From contig CAZSSH010000009.1 of assembly GCA_964609825.1 (NCBI GenBank), forward strand, positions 372,001 through 436,000: a stretch of DNA of 64,000 nucleotides. Direction: 5' to 3'. Below the pieces are notes generated by a model. That model had not been told where the DNA came from, ran no database searches, and was given only the letters and a program-made list of their open reading frames with translations. Both the position numbers and the translations under genes were made by a program. The DNA comes from CAZSSH01 sp964609825 (GTDB lineage: Bacteria; Verrucomicrobiota; Lentisphaeria; Victivallales; Victivallaceae). Positions 8,292 to 17,183 of the stretch are shown here, one piece after another. Positions within the stretch are counted from its first letter, which is position 1. Each line of letters starts with the position of its first letter.

Positions 8292-8819
8292 ATGTTGAAA
8301 AAAAGTTGGTTGGGCGTGTTTGCGGCGTTGGTCGTAATCGGTTCGGTTTGGGCGGAAAAGGCGGAGTTTCGGGCCGGTGATGTGTTGGAGGCCGAGCTGA
8401 GCACGGTGAAACCCAATATCAAAAACGAGAATCCGCTTGCTTTTGAGCTCCCGTTTGACCGCAAAAGTTACGTCTCCGTGGTCATCAAGCCGCAGCGCGG
8501 GCGCAATCTCTCGATTTTTGATTACTCGATTGAGCTCTTCGGCCGCGATTACCCGTGCATCGCTTTGCGCAACGGCGGCGATGACTTTACTTACACCACC
8601 GAGGAGCTGAAGGGGCTTGACCCCAATCAAAAGTATGCGTTGCTCTTTGTCGTTGACGGGACCAAAGTCGGGCTCGATGCGGTCGAAAAGATGAATCTCA
8701 AGGCCAATTACGCCGAAAAAAATGCCAGCCGTGAAATCCCGGTCAAAAATATCAAGTCAGGGAGCTTCCGCAGTCCGTCGTCGGTGCCTGACGCCGGCAA
8801 TATGCAGGTGTCGCAATGA
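8292..8819 (+). CDS. Secreted protein of unknown function
   Basis: A 175-residue protein with a signal peptide (MLKKSWLGVFAALVVIGSVWA, residues 1-21) and a mature part of about 150 residues predicted to be mainly beta strand. No family was recognised. The ATG at 8292 has CGGAGA ahead of it and lies downstream of the predicted transcription start. Its stop overlaps the start of the YgiQ gene (ATGA, 8816-8819), so the two are translationally coupled. The sequence gives no catalytic motif or cysteine pattern. Confidence 0.75.
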   Translation: MLKKSWLGVFAALVVIGSVWAEKAEFRAGDVLEAELSTVKPNIKNENPLAFELPFDRKSYVSVVIKPQRGRNLSIFDYSIELFGRDYPCIALRNGGDDFTYTTEELKGLDPNQKYALLFVVDGTKVGLDAVEKMNLKANYAEKNASREIPVKNIKSGSFRSPSSVPDAGNMQVSQ

Positions 8820-10501
8820 GCACCTTTCTCCCCACCACGCGGGAGGAGATGAAGCGGCAGAATATTGACGAGCTGGATATTTTGCTCATCACCGGTGATT
8901 GCTACGTAGATCACCCGTCTTTCGGCGTCGCCATCATGGGGCGGTTGCTCGAGGCCGAGGGCTACCGGGTCGGCATCATCGCCCAGCCCGATTGGCGCGA
9001 CCCCAAAGCATTGCAGATCATGGGACGCCCCAAAATCGGCATCGGCATCACCTCCGGCAACATGGACTCGATGGTCAATATTTACACCGTCGGCCGCCGC
9101 TTGCGCAAAGAGGACGCCTACTCGGAGAACGGCGAAATCAACAAGCGCCCGCCGCATGCCCTGATCGTTTATTCGCAACTCGCCAAGCAAGCGTTTCCGG
9201 GGATCAAGATTGCCCTCGGCGGCTTGGAGGCCAGCTTGCGCCGGGTCGCCCATTACGACTACTGGCAGGACAAAATCCGGCCGTCGTCGCTGGTGGACGC
9301 CAAGGCCGATATTTTAATTTACGGGATGGGCGAGCGCCCGGTGCTGGAGGTATTTCGCCGTTTCCGCGAGGATTTGCCGTTGGATCATATCCCCGGCACC
9401 GCGACGCTGCTCGGCAAAAAGGCCGCCTTGGAGTTTAAAAACGAGGGAAAATATGTGACGCTCCCCGGCTATGAGGAGCATTTGGCCAACCGCGACGCTT
9501 TGATGATCTCGACGAAATTGGTCGAAGCGGAAATGAATCCCTTTGCCGGCAAAGGGTTGATCCAGCAGTACGGCGACCGGCTGATGGTGATCGAGCCCCC
9601 GCCGGGGGTGTTGACCCCGGCCGAGTTGGACCGTGTCCATGAGTTGCCGTACATGCGCCGGCCGCATGTCAAGTACAAGGGGCGCATTCCCGCATTTGAG
9701 ACCATCAAGGACTCGGTGCAAGTCGTCCGCGGCTGCCCCGGCGGCTGCGCGTTTTGCGGCCTTGTGGTCCATCAGGGGCGGCAGGTGATGAGCCGCAGCG
9801 ACGAGTCGGTCGAGCGGGAAATCAATGAAGTATGCAAACTCCCCTTTTTCCGCGGCACGATCAGCGATGTCGGCGGGGCGGCGGGCAATATTTACGGCAG
9901 CGCCACGGATGAGAGCAAATGCGCCTTATGCAAGCGCTCGAGTTGCTTGTTTCCGTCGATCTGCCCCAATTACCGCTGCGACGGGACGCGCTTATTGGAG
10001 CTTTTGCGTAAACTCAGGCGCAACCCCAAGGTCAAGCATCTTTACATCAACTCCGGGATTCGTCTCGATTTGGCATTAAAGCAGCCTGAGTTGTTCCGCG
10101 AAATCGTCGCCCATCACGTCTCCGGGCATCTCAAAGTCGCCCCCGAGCATTTGCACCCGGAGGTGTTGAAATTGATGCGCAAAAGCTCCGCCGAGGAGTT
10201 TTACAAGATCATGGAGATTTTTGTCAAAGAGAGCAAGCGCTGCGGCAAAGAGCAGTACATTATTCCGTTGTTTATCTCCAATTTCCCCGGCTGTACGACC
10301 AAAGAGATGCAAGTTGTGGACGATTTTTTGAATCAAAGCCGCTGGAGTTTGCAGCAGGTACAGGACTACATCCCGCTGCCGATGACCATGGGGGCGGCGA
10401 TGTACTACACCGGCAAAGCCCCCGACGGCAAAGTGATCAGCGTCAATCGCGGCTTGGCCGAGCGCCGTCCGCAAATTGAGGTTTTGAAAAAGAAGCGTTA
10501 A
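8816..10501 (+). CDS. YgiQ-family radical SAM protein
   Basis: A 561-residue member of the YgiQ (UPF0313) family of radical SAM proteins. The 4Fe-4S cluster cysteines C307, C311 and C314 are in RGCPGGCAFCG, followed by the family's VVHQGRQVMSRS. A second cysteine group (CALCKRSSCLFPSICPN, about residues 366-382) is also family-typical. The N-terminal half is the cobalamin-binding-like Rossmann region seen in related radical SAM enzymes (DILLITGDCYVDHPSFG). The reaction is not established for the family. It overlaps the secreted-protein gene upstream by 4 bp and the antiporter gene 3' end by 4 bp. Confidence 0.93.
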   Translation: MSTFLPTTREEMKRQNIDELDILLITGDCYVDHPSFGVAIMGRLLEAEGYRVGIIAQPDWRDPKALQIMGRPKIGIGITSGNMDSMVNIYTVGRRLRKEDAYSENGEINKRPPHALIVYSQLAKQAFPGIKIALGGLEASLRRVAHYDYWQDKIRPSSLVDAKADILIYGMGERPVLEVFRRFREDLPLDHIPGTATLLGKKAALEFKNEGKYVTLPGYEEHLANRDALMISTKLVEAEMNPFAGKGLIQQYGDRLMVIEPPPGVLTPAELDRVHELPYMRRPHVKYKGRIPAFETIKDSVQVVRGCPGGCAFCGLVVHQGRQVMSRSDESVEREINEVCKLPFFRGTISDVGGAAGNIYGSATDESKCALCKRSSCLFPSICPNYRCDGTRLLELLRKLRRNPKVKHLYINSGIRLDLALKQPELFREIVAHHVSGHLKVAPEHLHPEVLKLMRKSSAEEFYKIMEIFVKESKRCGKEQYIIPLFISNFPGCTTKEMQVVDDFLNQSRWSLQQVQDYIPLPMTMGAAMYYTGKAPDGKVISVNRGLAERRPQIEVLKKKR

Positions 10502-11673
10502 CGGTCGCCCTTTAAGAGATTATGACCCGTCATATCAATCGCGATTGCGCCCAACGGTGCGGTGACCAAGATTGAGATCACTGCCGCTGCCAATACGGTC
10601 TGGCCGCAGGGCAACCCCATCGCCAGCGCAACCGAGCCGATGGCGGCCTGGACGGTCGCTTTCGGCAAATAGGCGAGGACGCAAAAGACTTTTTCGGCAT
10701 GATTGAGGCGGCTTTTGGCCAAACTTGCCCAGACGCCCAAGGTGCGAAAGCCGAGGCCGATCGCAATCACCAGCAAAATCGGCAGCCCGGCCGCGACGGC
10801 ATAGCGGAGGTCAACCGAAGCGCCGACGAGCACAAAAAGGATGATTTCGGCCCCCACCCACAATTTGGCAAATTTGCCGGTCAGCCGTCCGGCCAGCTCG
10901 GGGTAATCCTTGCGGATCACCAATCCGATGCACATCACCGCCAACAACCCCGAGAAGGGGAAATAATTGCGGCTCTCCAAGGCGATCAGCCAAAAGGCGA
11001 TGCTGAAAATAATCAACGTTTTGGCCGTATCGCGCAAATGCCAGCGCCGGAAAATTGCGATCATGAGTTTCCCCGCCGCCACCCCGGCCAGCAGTCCGCC
11101 CGCAATGGACAGAGGGAGTTTCAGCGCATCCAAGGGGCCGAGCGCACCCCCGGCGGCCACGGCCAGCAAGGAGCCAAAGAGGATAATGACGTAAATATTA
11201 TCAACCGAACCCGATGCCATCAGGAGTTGGGGGATGCTTTTGCGTTTGCCGTGGCCGCGGTCCAGGAGTTTGAGCATGCCGGGGACGACCACCGCCGGGG
11301 ACACCGCGCCCAATACCGTGCCCAAAAGCGCGGCCTCGACCCAGGATAATTTTAAGAGCCAAACCGCAGTCAACGCCACCCCGAGGATTTCCAGTGTGGC
11401 CGGGATAAAACTCATCAGCATGGCCGGTCGCCCGACCTTTTTGAGATCGGTCAAATCCAGGGCGATGCCGACGCGGAAAAGGATGATTACCAGCGCAATC
11501 TTGCGCAAATCGGGCGCAATATTGAGCAAGCTCTCCGACAGCAAGTCGGCGGCATGCGGCCCGAGGACGATCCCCGCCGCCAGCATCCCCAAAAGCTGCG
11601 GCAGCTTGAGTTTGCCGAAGCACCACCCGGCCAGGAGACCAAAGACAAAAATACAGGCCAAACTGCTTAACAT
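10498..11673 (-). CDS. CPA2-type cation:proton antiporter behind a fluoride riboswitch
   Basis: A 391-residue membrane protein with about 12 hydrophobic helices, of the KefB/NhaS-like CPA2 antiporter family. N-terminal FGKLKLPQLLGMLAAGIVLGP and the downstream FRVGIALDL and GAVSPAVVVPGML blocks are family features. It lacks the C-terminal RCK/TrkA-N domain of KefB. The start follows GAAAGGATGACATT. It is the only gene downstream of a leader with the layout of a fluoride riboswitch (11688-11776), and sodium/proton antiporters are among the gene classes known to be controlled by that RNA. So it may export fluoride-linked ions or relieve acid stress. The transported ion is not evident. Confidence 0.9.
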   Translation of the reverse strand: MLSSLACIFVFGLLAGWCFGKLKLPQLLGMLAAGIVLGPHAADLLSESLLNIAPDLRKIALVIILFRVGIALDLTDLKKVGRPAMLMSFIPATLEILGVALTAVWLLKLSWVEAALLGTVLGAVSPAVVVPGMLKLLDRGHGKRKSIPQLLMASGSVDNIYVIILFGSLLAVAAGGALGPLDALKLPLSIAGGLLAGVAAGKLMIAIFRRWHLRDTAKTLIIFSIAFWLIALESRNYFPFSGLLAVMCIGLVIRKDYPELAGRLTGKFAKLWVGAEIILFVLVGASVDLRYAVAAGLPILLVIAIGLGFRTLGVWASLAKSRLNHAEKVFCVLAYLPKATVQAAIGSVALAMGLPCGQTVLAAAVISILVTAPLGAIAIDMTGHNLLKGDR

Positions 11674-11687
11674 AATGTCATCCTTTC

Positions 11688-11721
11688 AAAAAAAAAGACC
11701 TCTGCACTTTGTGCAGAAGTC
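11688..11721 (-). terminator. Terminator hairpin of the fluoride riboswitch expression platform
   Basis: The RNA reads GACUUCUGCAC, loop AAA, GUGCAGAGGUC, then nine U residues (11696-11688). The stem is 11 bp with one U-G pair. Its 5' arm includes ACUUC (11720-11716), which is also the 3' side of riboswitch stem P1, so the two structures exclude each other. Confidence 0.88.
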
Positions 11722-11776
11722 ATCAGCGTCATTCGCGGTTCGGCAGTCCGGCTGCCGGGGAGCACTTCATTCCCTT
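11688..11776 (-). ncRNA. Fluoride riboswitch (crcB motif)
   Basis: The leader matches the crcB motif plan. P2 is GGGA (11774-11771) with UCCC (11761-11758). P1 is GAAGU (11768-11764), lying in the P2 loop, paired as a pseudoknot with ACUUC (11720-11716). P3 is GCG/CGC after the AACC linker (11740-11726), and the conserved CUGAUGAC follows (11726-11719). A 17-nt hairpin CGGCAG-CCGGA-CUGCCG (11757-11741) is inserted between P2 and P3. Ligand binding would hold ACUUC in P1 and stop the terminator forming, switching the antiporter gene on. The alignment is by eye against known crcB RNAs. Confidence 0.82.
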
Positions 11777-11782
11777 CATTTT

Positions 11783-11811
11783 AATATAGACCGGGATCGG
11801 ACGATCTGCAA
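11783..11811 (-). promoter_or_regulatory. Promoter of the riboswitch-antiporter transcript
   Basis: Minus strand TTGCAG (11806-11811) and TATATT (11783-11788) with a 17-bp spacer. Transcription would begin near 11776, just before the riboswitch P2 stem. Confidence 0.65.
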
Positions 11812-11817
11812 GTTGTT

Positions 11818-13026
11818 TCAGTTGGTTTTTTCCGCTTTTTTTCGCCACGAGAGGTAAAAGAAGGGGAGCGCCGCCAGTTGCGCTGCGATCGAAAAAACGA
11901 TCAGGTAGGGCACGGAGGCATCGTAAAGAATCCCCATCATCCAGCTACCGGCAAACAAACTGATCCCGAAGGCGGTATGAAAAATCCCGAAGCCGGTCGA
12001 GCGGCTCTTTTTGGGGACGATAGAGGCGACCGCGGACTTGAGGACGGACTCTTGCGCCCCCATGCCGATGCCCCACAAAACGACCCCGCACCAAAGCGCC
12101 CATGGCGTTGTCCCGCCAAAGATGAATAACGAAAACGGTGCGGCGATCAAGGTCGAAACCATCAGCGTCCGCAAGCCGAACTTGTCAAACAGCCAGCCGA
12201 AAAACAAGGCTGCAACGGCGTCCAGAAGCATGGCAAGGGCGTAAAGCAGCGGCAGGGTGTCGTGCGGGATCAGATTTTGCTTGGCGGCATGCATGGTGAT
12301 GAGCGGAAAATCCAGAAACCCGAGCGAAAACAGCGAAATTGCAATCAAGTAAAAAACAAAGGCTTTGTCGATGGTGAGTTTGGCCGGATTGGCAATCTCG
12401 GGCTCAAATTTTTCCGGGTTGGGAAAATGGTACTTGGCCCAAAAGAGTAAAATAATCGTGATCATGGCCGGGACACCCAAAATCAGAAAACACATACTGT
12501 AAGCGGAAAATTGATCCTGACCGCGCTTGAGCCACAATACCAAAAAGAGGATTATCGGCCCAAGCACCGCGCCGATCTGATCCAGAGCTTCCTGAATGGC
12601 GAACCCTTTTCCTACACCGTATTGGTTGGCGGCAAAAGACAGCACTGCGTCTTTAGCCGGTTTTTTGACCGCTTTGCCGAGCCGCTGCAAAACAATGAGC
12701 GCGCATGCCAGCATCCAGCCGCCTTGGGGGATAAGCGCCAGTGCCGGGATTGCCATGCAATCGACGATGTAGCCAAGAATGGTCATGGTCCAATATTTGC
12801 CGGTCCGGTCGACAATCACCCCGGTGACCAGCCGCAGCGAGTACCCGAGGAAACCGCCGAGGCCGGAGATGAAGCCGATAGCGGCGGCCGAGGCCCCGGC
12901 CAAACTCAGATAGGCGCCGATAATGCTGGCCGCGCCTTCCTGAGTAATGTCCGAAAACAAACTCACCACCCCCATTAAAACAATGAAGGTGAGCGCGGTC
13001 TTTTTCATTTCAAATATTTTTTTCAT
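11818..13026 (-). CDS. Major facilitator superfamily transporter
   Basis: A 402-residue MFS permease with about 12 hydrophobic segments in two halves. The loop between helices 2 and 3 carries RLVTGVIVDRTGKYW, a form of the MFS D-R-x-G-R/K motif, and a cytoplasmic loop (about residues 205-225) separates the halves, followed by FGWLFDKFGLRT. Substrate is not evident; relatives are annotated as drug or sugar-phosphate exporters. No clear Shine-Dalgarno site precedes the ATG at 13026; a second ATG lies six codons in. It is the last gene of the long minus-strand array, ending next to the riboswitch promoter. Confidence 0.85.
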   Translation of the reverse strand: MKKIFEMKKTALTFIVLMGVVSLFSDITQEGAASIIGAYLSLAGASAAAIGFISGLGGFLGYSLRLVTGVIVDRTGKYWTMTILGYIVDCMAIPALALIPQGGWMLACALIVLQRLGKAVKKPAKDAVLSFAANQYGVGKGFAIQEALDQIGAVLGPIILFLVLWLKRGQDQFSAYSMCFLILGVPAMITIILLFWAKYHFPNPEKFEPEIANPAKLTIDKAFVFYLIAISLFSLGFLDFPLITMHAAKQNLIPHDTLPLLYALAMLLDAVAALFFGWLFDKFGLRTLMVSTLIAAPFSLFIFGGTTPWALWCGVVLWGIGMGAQESVLKSAVASIVPKKSRSTGFGIFHTAFGISLFAGSWMMGILYDASVPYLIVFSIAAQLAALPFFYLSWRKKAEKTN

Positions 13027-13077
13027 GGATAAATCTTAATGGATCATGCCTTAATCTGAAACATGGGTGAAATGTTT

Positions 13078-15186
13078 TTAGAGCAACACCGGTGTCACTG
13101 CGATGTTTTGGATTTGCGCATCGGCGGGGAGGGGGAGCGTGATCACATCGACCGAAAAGGGCGGGATTTTTTCGGGGGGAGTGAGTGCGTCGCCAAAGAA
13201 TTTCTGCTCCTGATAAATGTTGCCGTTTTGGTCGGCGGCAGTGACCCAAAAGCCGATGAATTGGTCAAACGGTTTTAACTGGCAAATTGAGATTTGGAGA
13301 CTGTCAGCCCTGCGCTGCACAGTGACGGCAAAAAATTCGTCATACGGGCTGTTAGTCTTTACTTTGTTGGGATTGCGCAAAAAATCGGACGGCGGAATGA
13401 CCGGAAGTTTGGGCGGGACTTCGGTTTTGCGGCCCACTCTTTGGTAGACGTAAAAACTCCGCAGATTTTGATGTTTGTGCCACTTTAACTCCCACTCGTC
13501 GGAGTTGACAATAGCGCGGAGGTCGTCGGGGTTGGGATTGACGTAATGGCCGAGCCCGAAGGTCTTGTAGTCGCTGCCTTGATAAGCGAGACCGTGCAGC
13601 GGATTGCGGAACAAAAATTGCGGCGCCGTTACCTGATCGGCGGCGAGGGGGACATTGGCGGGGACGATTTGCTTCATCTCCGCGGCCACATTGTCCACTT
13701 TTTGATAATTTTGCATCATCTGGTAGCGGTTTAAGGTGTGGCCGGCCTCGGCGTAAAACAAATGGCAGATCGCCGCCGCCGCCAAAGTGCCGCCCAGCAT
13801 GGCGCGCTTGATTGTCGCCGTGTCGGGCACGGGGAGACCGGCACCCAGCCACTTGGGCAGGCGTTGACCGGCTGCAACTCGCTGCAAACCCAAAATCATG
13901 GCGATGGCGAGCATGATGATGTTTTCCGTCTGATACTGCTGGATGATGTTGACGATCATCTCGCTGCCGCGCAAAAAGTTAAACACAACGATCAATGACC
14001 CGGCCAGCAGCAGCCACGGCCGGTTGAGGGCTGCGGGAAACACCGGGAGGAGGATCATGACCACAAAAAAGAGATTGTTCCATCGCAAAATCTGGCTCCA
14101 AAAGGCTTCCGGGCGCATGACGGGCGAGAGCATGATGTCAAAAATGCCGTTGCCCAAACTCCCGTATTGGGCGTAAAAAATATACCCCTCGGGAGCAAAT
14201 GCGGGGATGATCACCTTGGAGGCAAGCAGGAACGCTGCCGCGCCGATGGCGGCGTACGCGATGCCGGTCTTGCGCCGACCCTCGATAAAAGTGACGCAGC
14301 CCCAGCCGAACCAAAAGACGCCGATCGTTTCCTTGATCAGTAAGCTGTACAAAAAGATCGTAAAGGCGGTTTTGTAATGCCCCTTTTGGTAGCAGAGATA
14401 AAAGAGGATAAAAACGGGGATAAAAAGCAAAATCGCGTTAAACCCGTAAAACATGCATAAATTCATGTTGGACACTGACGGGTACAATAGCCAGACGACG
14501 GCGCAGCCGCAACTCTGCCACGGTGTCAGATCGACTTTACGAGCCAATAAATACAGCAGTAAAGCGCTTCCCCACAAGAGCAGGGCAACCGTGACAAACG
14601 CGGTGTAGGGCGACGGCATGAGTCCGTAAACAGGCGCAAACAAAAAGAAAAAGCCGGGCATAAAGTGTCCCTCTGAGAAGTTGGGCACCGGCCAACAGCC
14701 GCGCATGATTTCGCCGTGCCAGGTGTTGAGCGAAGTTTGCGCATACAGTCCCCAGTCGGACATGATGAGAAACATTTTTTGATAAGCGTCAATCGATGCG
14801 GTGATCCCCGCCGCGCAAAAGGTGACAGTGAGAGCGATCGTGAGCGGTAACGCGTATTTTTGCGGCCAACGGAGATTGGAGCCGTAACCGGCGGCGAGCC
14901 AGCGGTACACGGTCAATGCTGAAGTTCCCGCCAAAAAGATGGCGCTCACTCTCGGGAAGGGCAAAAAGATCCAAATCAAGTTGAGTGCCATCGGCCAAAA
15001 AATTTGGCACAAATTTCGGGCGTCATCCTTTTTGGCAAGATAGATGACCATAAACAAGACGCAACAGCCGATGGTCAAGTTTTGCTCCGAAAGGAGCGTC
15101 AGTCCAAACTTGATCAACGTGTCCGACCACGCGAGGCCGCTCGTGAGCAGCAGTAAAATGGCGCCGGTCCGGGCAAACGCTTTCAT
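13078..15186 (-). CDS. DUF2079 polytopic membrane protein
   Basis: A 702-residue protein with about 12 membrane helices in residues 5-470 and a soluble C-terminal third. The block SDWGLYAQTSLNTWHGE near residue 140 and the following PNFSEGHFMPGFFFLFAPVYG are characteristic of DUF2079, a family related to GT-C membrane glycosyltransferases. The acidic and histidine residues of that loop could be a lipid-linked sugar site, but no activity is known. ATG at 15186 follows GAGGAG, which is part of the lpxB stop region, 6 bp after the lpxB end. Neighbouring LPS genes suggest a cell-envelope role. Confidence 0.82.
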   Translation of the reverse strand: MKAFARTGAILLLLTSGLAWSDTLIKFGLTLLSEQNLTIGCCVLFMVIYLAKKDDARNLCQIFWPMALNLIWIFLPFPRVSAIFLAGTSALTVYRWLAAGYGSNLRWPQKYALPLTIALTVTFCAAGITASIDAYQKMFLIMSDWGLYAQTSLNTWHGEIMRGCWPVPNFSEGHFMPGFFFLFAPVYGLMPSPYTAFVTVALLLWGSALLLYLLARKVDLTPWQSCGCAVVWLLYPSVSNMNLCMFYGFNAILLFIPVFILFYLCYQKGHYKTAFTIFLYSLLIKETIGVFWFGWGCVTFIEGRRKTGIAYAAIGAAAFLLASKVIIPAFAPEGYIFYAQYGSLGNGIFDIMLSPVMRPEAFWSQILRWNNLFFVVMILLPVFPAALNRPWLLLAGSLIVVFNFLRGSEMIVNIIQQYQTENIIMLAIAMILGLQRVAAGQRLPKWLGAGLPVPDTATIKRAMLGGTLAAAAICHLFYAEAGHTLNRYQMMQNYQKVDNVAAEMKQIVPANVPLAADQVTAPQFLFRNPLHGLAYQGSDYKTFGLGHYVNPNPDDLRAIVNSDEWELKWHKHQNLRSFYVYQRVGRKTEVPPKLPVIPPSDFLRNPNKVKTNSPYDEFFAVTVQRRADSLQISICQLKPFDQFIGFWVTAADQNGNIYQEQKFFGDALTPPEKIPPFSVDVITLPLPADAQIQNIAVTPVLL

Positions 15187-15192
15187 CAAAAT

Positions 15193-16359
15193 TTACTCCT
15201 CTTTGACCGTGCCGCCCGCGGCCTGATAGCAGGCGATGGCGGCTTGCCGGGCGGCGCTGCTGCTCTGCGGAGTCAAGGTTTGTTTGAGCTTAATCATGTC
15301 ACTTTCGACCTCGGCGCGGCGGCTGCCGCCGGGGAGGATGCGCTCAATCGCCGGGACGAGATTGGCCGGACAAAAGCGATGCTGCAAATACTCTTCAAAC
15401 ACGGTCTTGTCGGCAATGATGTTGACCATCGTAAAGTACCCGCGGTAGAGCTTTACCACCAGCGAGGCGAGCAAAATCGTCACCCAGTTGAGCTTGTAGC
15501 CGACCACCAAGGGGAGCCCGGCAATCGCCGACTCGACCGTTACCGTCCCGCTCGCCGCCAATCCGGCCGTTGCGCGCTGCTGCCAGTAGGGGGTGTCGCC
15601 GTAACTGATGACAACTTTGGGGGTTTCGGGGTGGGTTTCACAGTATTTTTGGTAAATCGACTCGCACAAGTCGGCAATTTTGGGTCGCGGCGCGGAGAGG
15701 AAAAATTTTAAATCCGGGTGCTGGGAGTGCAATGCCGTAATGGTGTCAAGCATCGGCACCAGCAAGCGGGTGATCTCCATCGTCCGGCTGCCCGGCAACA
15801 GGACGAAACTGTGCTCGTCGCGGGCAAGTGCAGGGTTGGTGCGCTCTTTGACGATGTCCAAAAGCGGGTGGCCGACAAACTCGGTCGGGAGCTTGGTTTT
15901 GGCAAAAACTTCAATCTCAAAGGGGAAAATCACCAGCATTTTGTCACAGATTTTGGCCAATACCGGGAGCCGCCATTTGCCCCAGACCCACAAGTGCGGG
16001 GACACATACCAGACGACTTTGATTTTGTGAAAATGCATCATCAAGGCAAAGAGAAGATTAAACCCGGGGTAGTCGATCAATACCACCGCGTCCGGGCGCT
16101 CGATTTTGGCCTGCCTGACGAGCTTAAAAAAGATGTGGACAAAGGTAAAGATGTGTTTCAACACTTCAACCACGCCGACCACGCCAAGCTCGGTCGAGTC
16201 GACGCGGATGTCAACATTTGCCTTGATCATCTCCGGGCCGCCCATGCCGGCGACGGCGACGATTTGGCCGTTTTGCTCGCCCAGGAGCCGCAACTCACGC
16301 GCCAGCTTGGCGCCGTAAACGTCGCCAGAGGCTTCCCCTGATAAGATCCATATTTTCAT
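15193..16359 (-). CDS. lpxB: Lipid-A-disaccharide synthase
   Basis: A 388-residue GT-B glycosyltransferase of family GT19. It joins UDP-2,3-diacylglucosamine and lipid X to make the tetraacyl disaccharide of lipid A at the cytoplasmic side of the inner membrane. The N-terminal WILSGEASGDVYGAKLA, the YVSPHLWVWGKWR block (about residue 115) and FEIEVF and EFVGHPLLD (about 155-170) are the LpxB signatures. The C-terminal half holds GSRTMEI and TVESAIAGLPLVVGYK for the UDP site. Length matches the family. Its ATG overlaps the dapB stop by one base. Confidence 0.95.
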   Translation of the reverse strand: MKIWILSGEASGDVYGAKLARELRLLGEQNGQIVAVAGMGGPEMIKANVDIRVDSTELGVVGVVEVLKHIFTFVHIFFKLVRQAKIERPDAVVLIDYPGFNLLFALMMHFHKIKVVWYVSPHLWVWGKWRLPVLAKICDKMLVIFPFEIEVFAKTKLPTEFVGHPLLDIVKERTNPALARDEHSFVLLPGSRTMEITRLLVPMLDTITALHSQHPDLKFFLSAPRPKIADLCESIYQKYCETHPETPKVVISYGDTPYWQQRATAGLAASGTVTVESAIAGLPLVVGYKLNWVTILLASLVVKLYRGYFTMVNIIADKTVFEEYLQHRFCPANLVPAIERILPGGSRRAEVESDMIKLKQTLTPQSSSAARQAAIACYQAAGGTVKEE

Positions 16360-17162
16360 TATTTGAGTCCGAGTACGTCTTGCATGTCATAGAGTCCAGC
16401 TTTGGCTCCGGCAAGGAAACGCACCGCCCGTACCGCGCCCTTGGCAAAGGTGTCGCGGCTGGAGGCTTTGTGCGTGAGTTCGACGCGTTCGCCGTTGATG
16501 GCAAAAATTACGGTGTGATCGCCCACCACGTCGCCGCCTCTTACGGCATGCATGCCGATCTCCTTTTTGGTGCGCGCGCCGACGATGCCATCGCGGCCGT
16601 GCCGGACGACTTCGTCATAATTCCAGTCATGCGCCTCGGCGATGACTTCGGCCAATCGTACGGCGGTGCCGGAGGGGGCGTCTTTCTTTTGATTGTGGTG
16701 CATCTCGACGATTTCGACATCGTAATCGGTCCCGAGGATTGCGGCGGCCTGTTTGGCCAGCTTAAAGAGAAGATTGACGCCGACGCTCATGTTGTACGCG
16801 AAAACGATCCGCCCGCCCGTTTGGGCCAGCTGTTTCAGCTCCGCTTTTTCCTCGGCAGTCAAAGCGGTAGTCCCGACCACCGCCGCGCAGCCGTGGCCGA
16901 CGGCCAACCGGGTGTTTTTGACCACATCGCCGGTGGCAAAGTTGATGACCGCGTCCGAGTTGCGCAACGCGGCCTCAAGGTCGGCGGTGATGGCGACGTT
17001 GAGCTGGCCTACGCCGGCGACGATGCCCGCGTCCTGGCCGAGAAGCGGACACGCGGCATACTCGACGGCGCCCGAGAGTTTCATGTCTTTGGCCTCGGCG
17101 ATGTTGGCAATGAGCAATCTTCCCATGCGCCCGGCGGCGCCGATTACGGTGACTTTAATCAT
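16359..17162 (-). CDS. dapB: 4-hydroxy-tetrahydrodipicolinate reductase
   Basis: A 267-residue enzyme of the diaminopimelate/lysine pathway, reducing the dipicolinate precursor with NAD(P)H in the cytoplasm. VIGAAGRMGR (residues 6-15) is the nucleotide-binding loop; NMSVGVNLL and VEMHHNQKKDAPSGTA (about 150-165) carry the catalytic His and Lys; and the C-terminal GERVELTHKASSRDTFA is diagnostic. Length is normal. It is followed by lpxB with a one-base overlap, so an enzyme of peptidoglycan precursor supply is co-expressed with lipid A synthesis. Confidence 0.96.
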   Translation of the reverse strand: MIKVTVIGAAGRMGRLLIANIAEAKDMKLSGAVEYAACPLLGQDAGIVAGVGQLNVAITADLEAALRNSDAVINFATGDVVKNTRLAVGHGCAAVVGTTALTAEEKAELKQLAQTGGRIVFAYNMSVGVNLLFKLAKQAAAILGTDYDVEIVEMHHNQKKDAPSGTAVRLAEVIAEAHDWNYDEVVRHGRDGIVGARTKKEIGMHAVRGGDVVGDHTVIFAINGERVELTHKASSRDTFAKGAVRAVRFLAGAKAGLYDMQDVLGLK

Positions 17163-17183
17163 AAAAATTGTGTTTCCTTGTAA

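Noticed and set aside
11688..11776. nhaA-I or DUF1646 (Li+/Na+) riboswitch as explanation for the antiporter leader
   Set aside because: The order GGGA-GAAGU-UCCC, AACC linker, and CUGAUGACUUC matches the crcB fluoride motif better; sodium or lithium classes remain a fallback if the covariance model fails.
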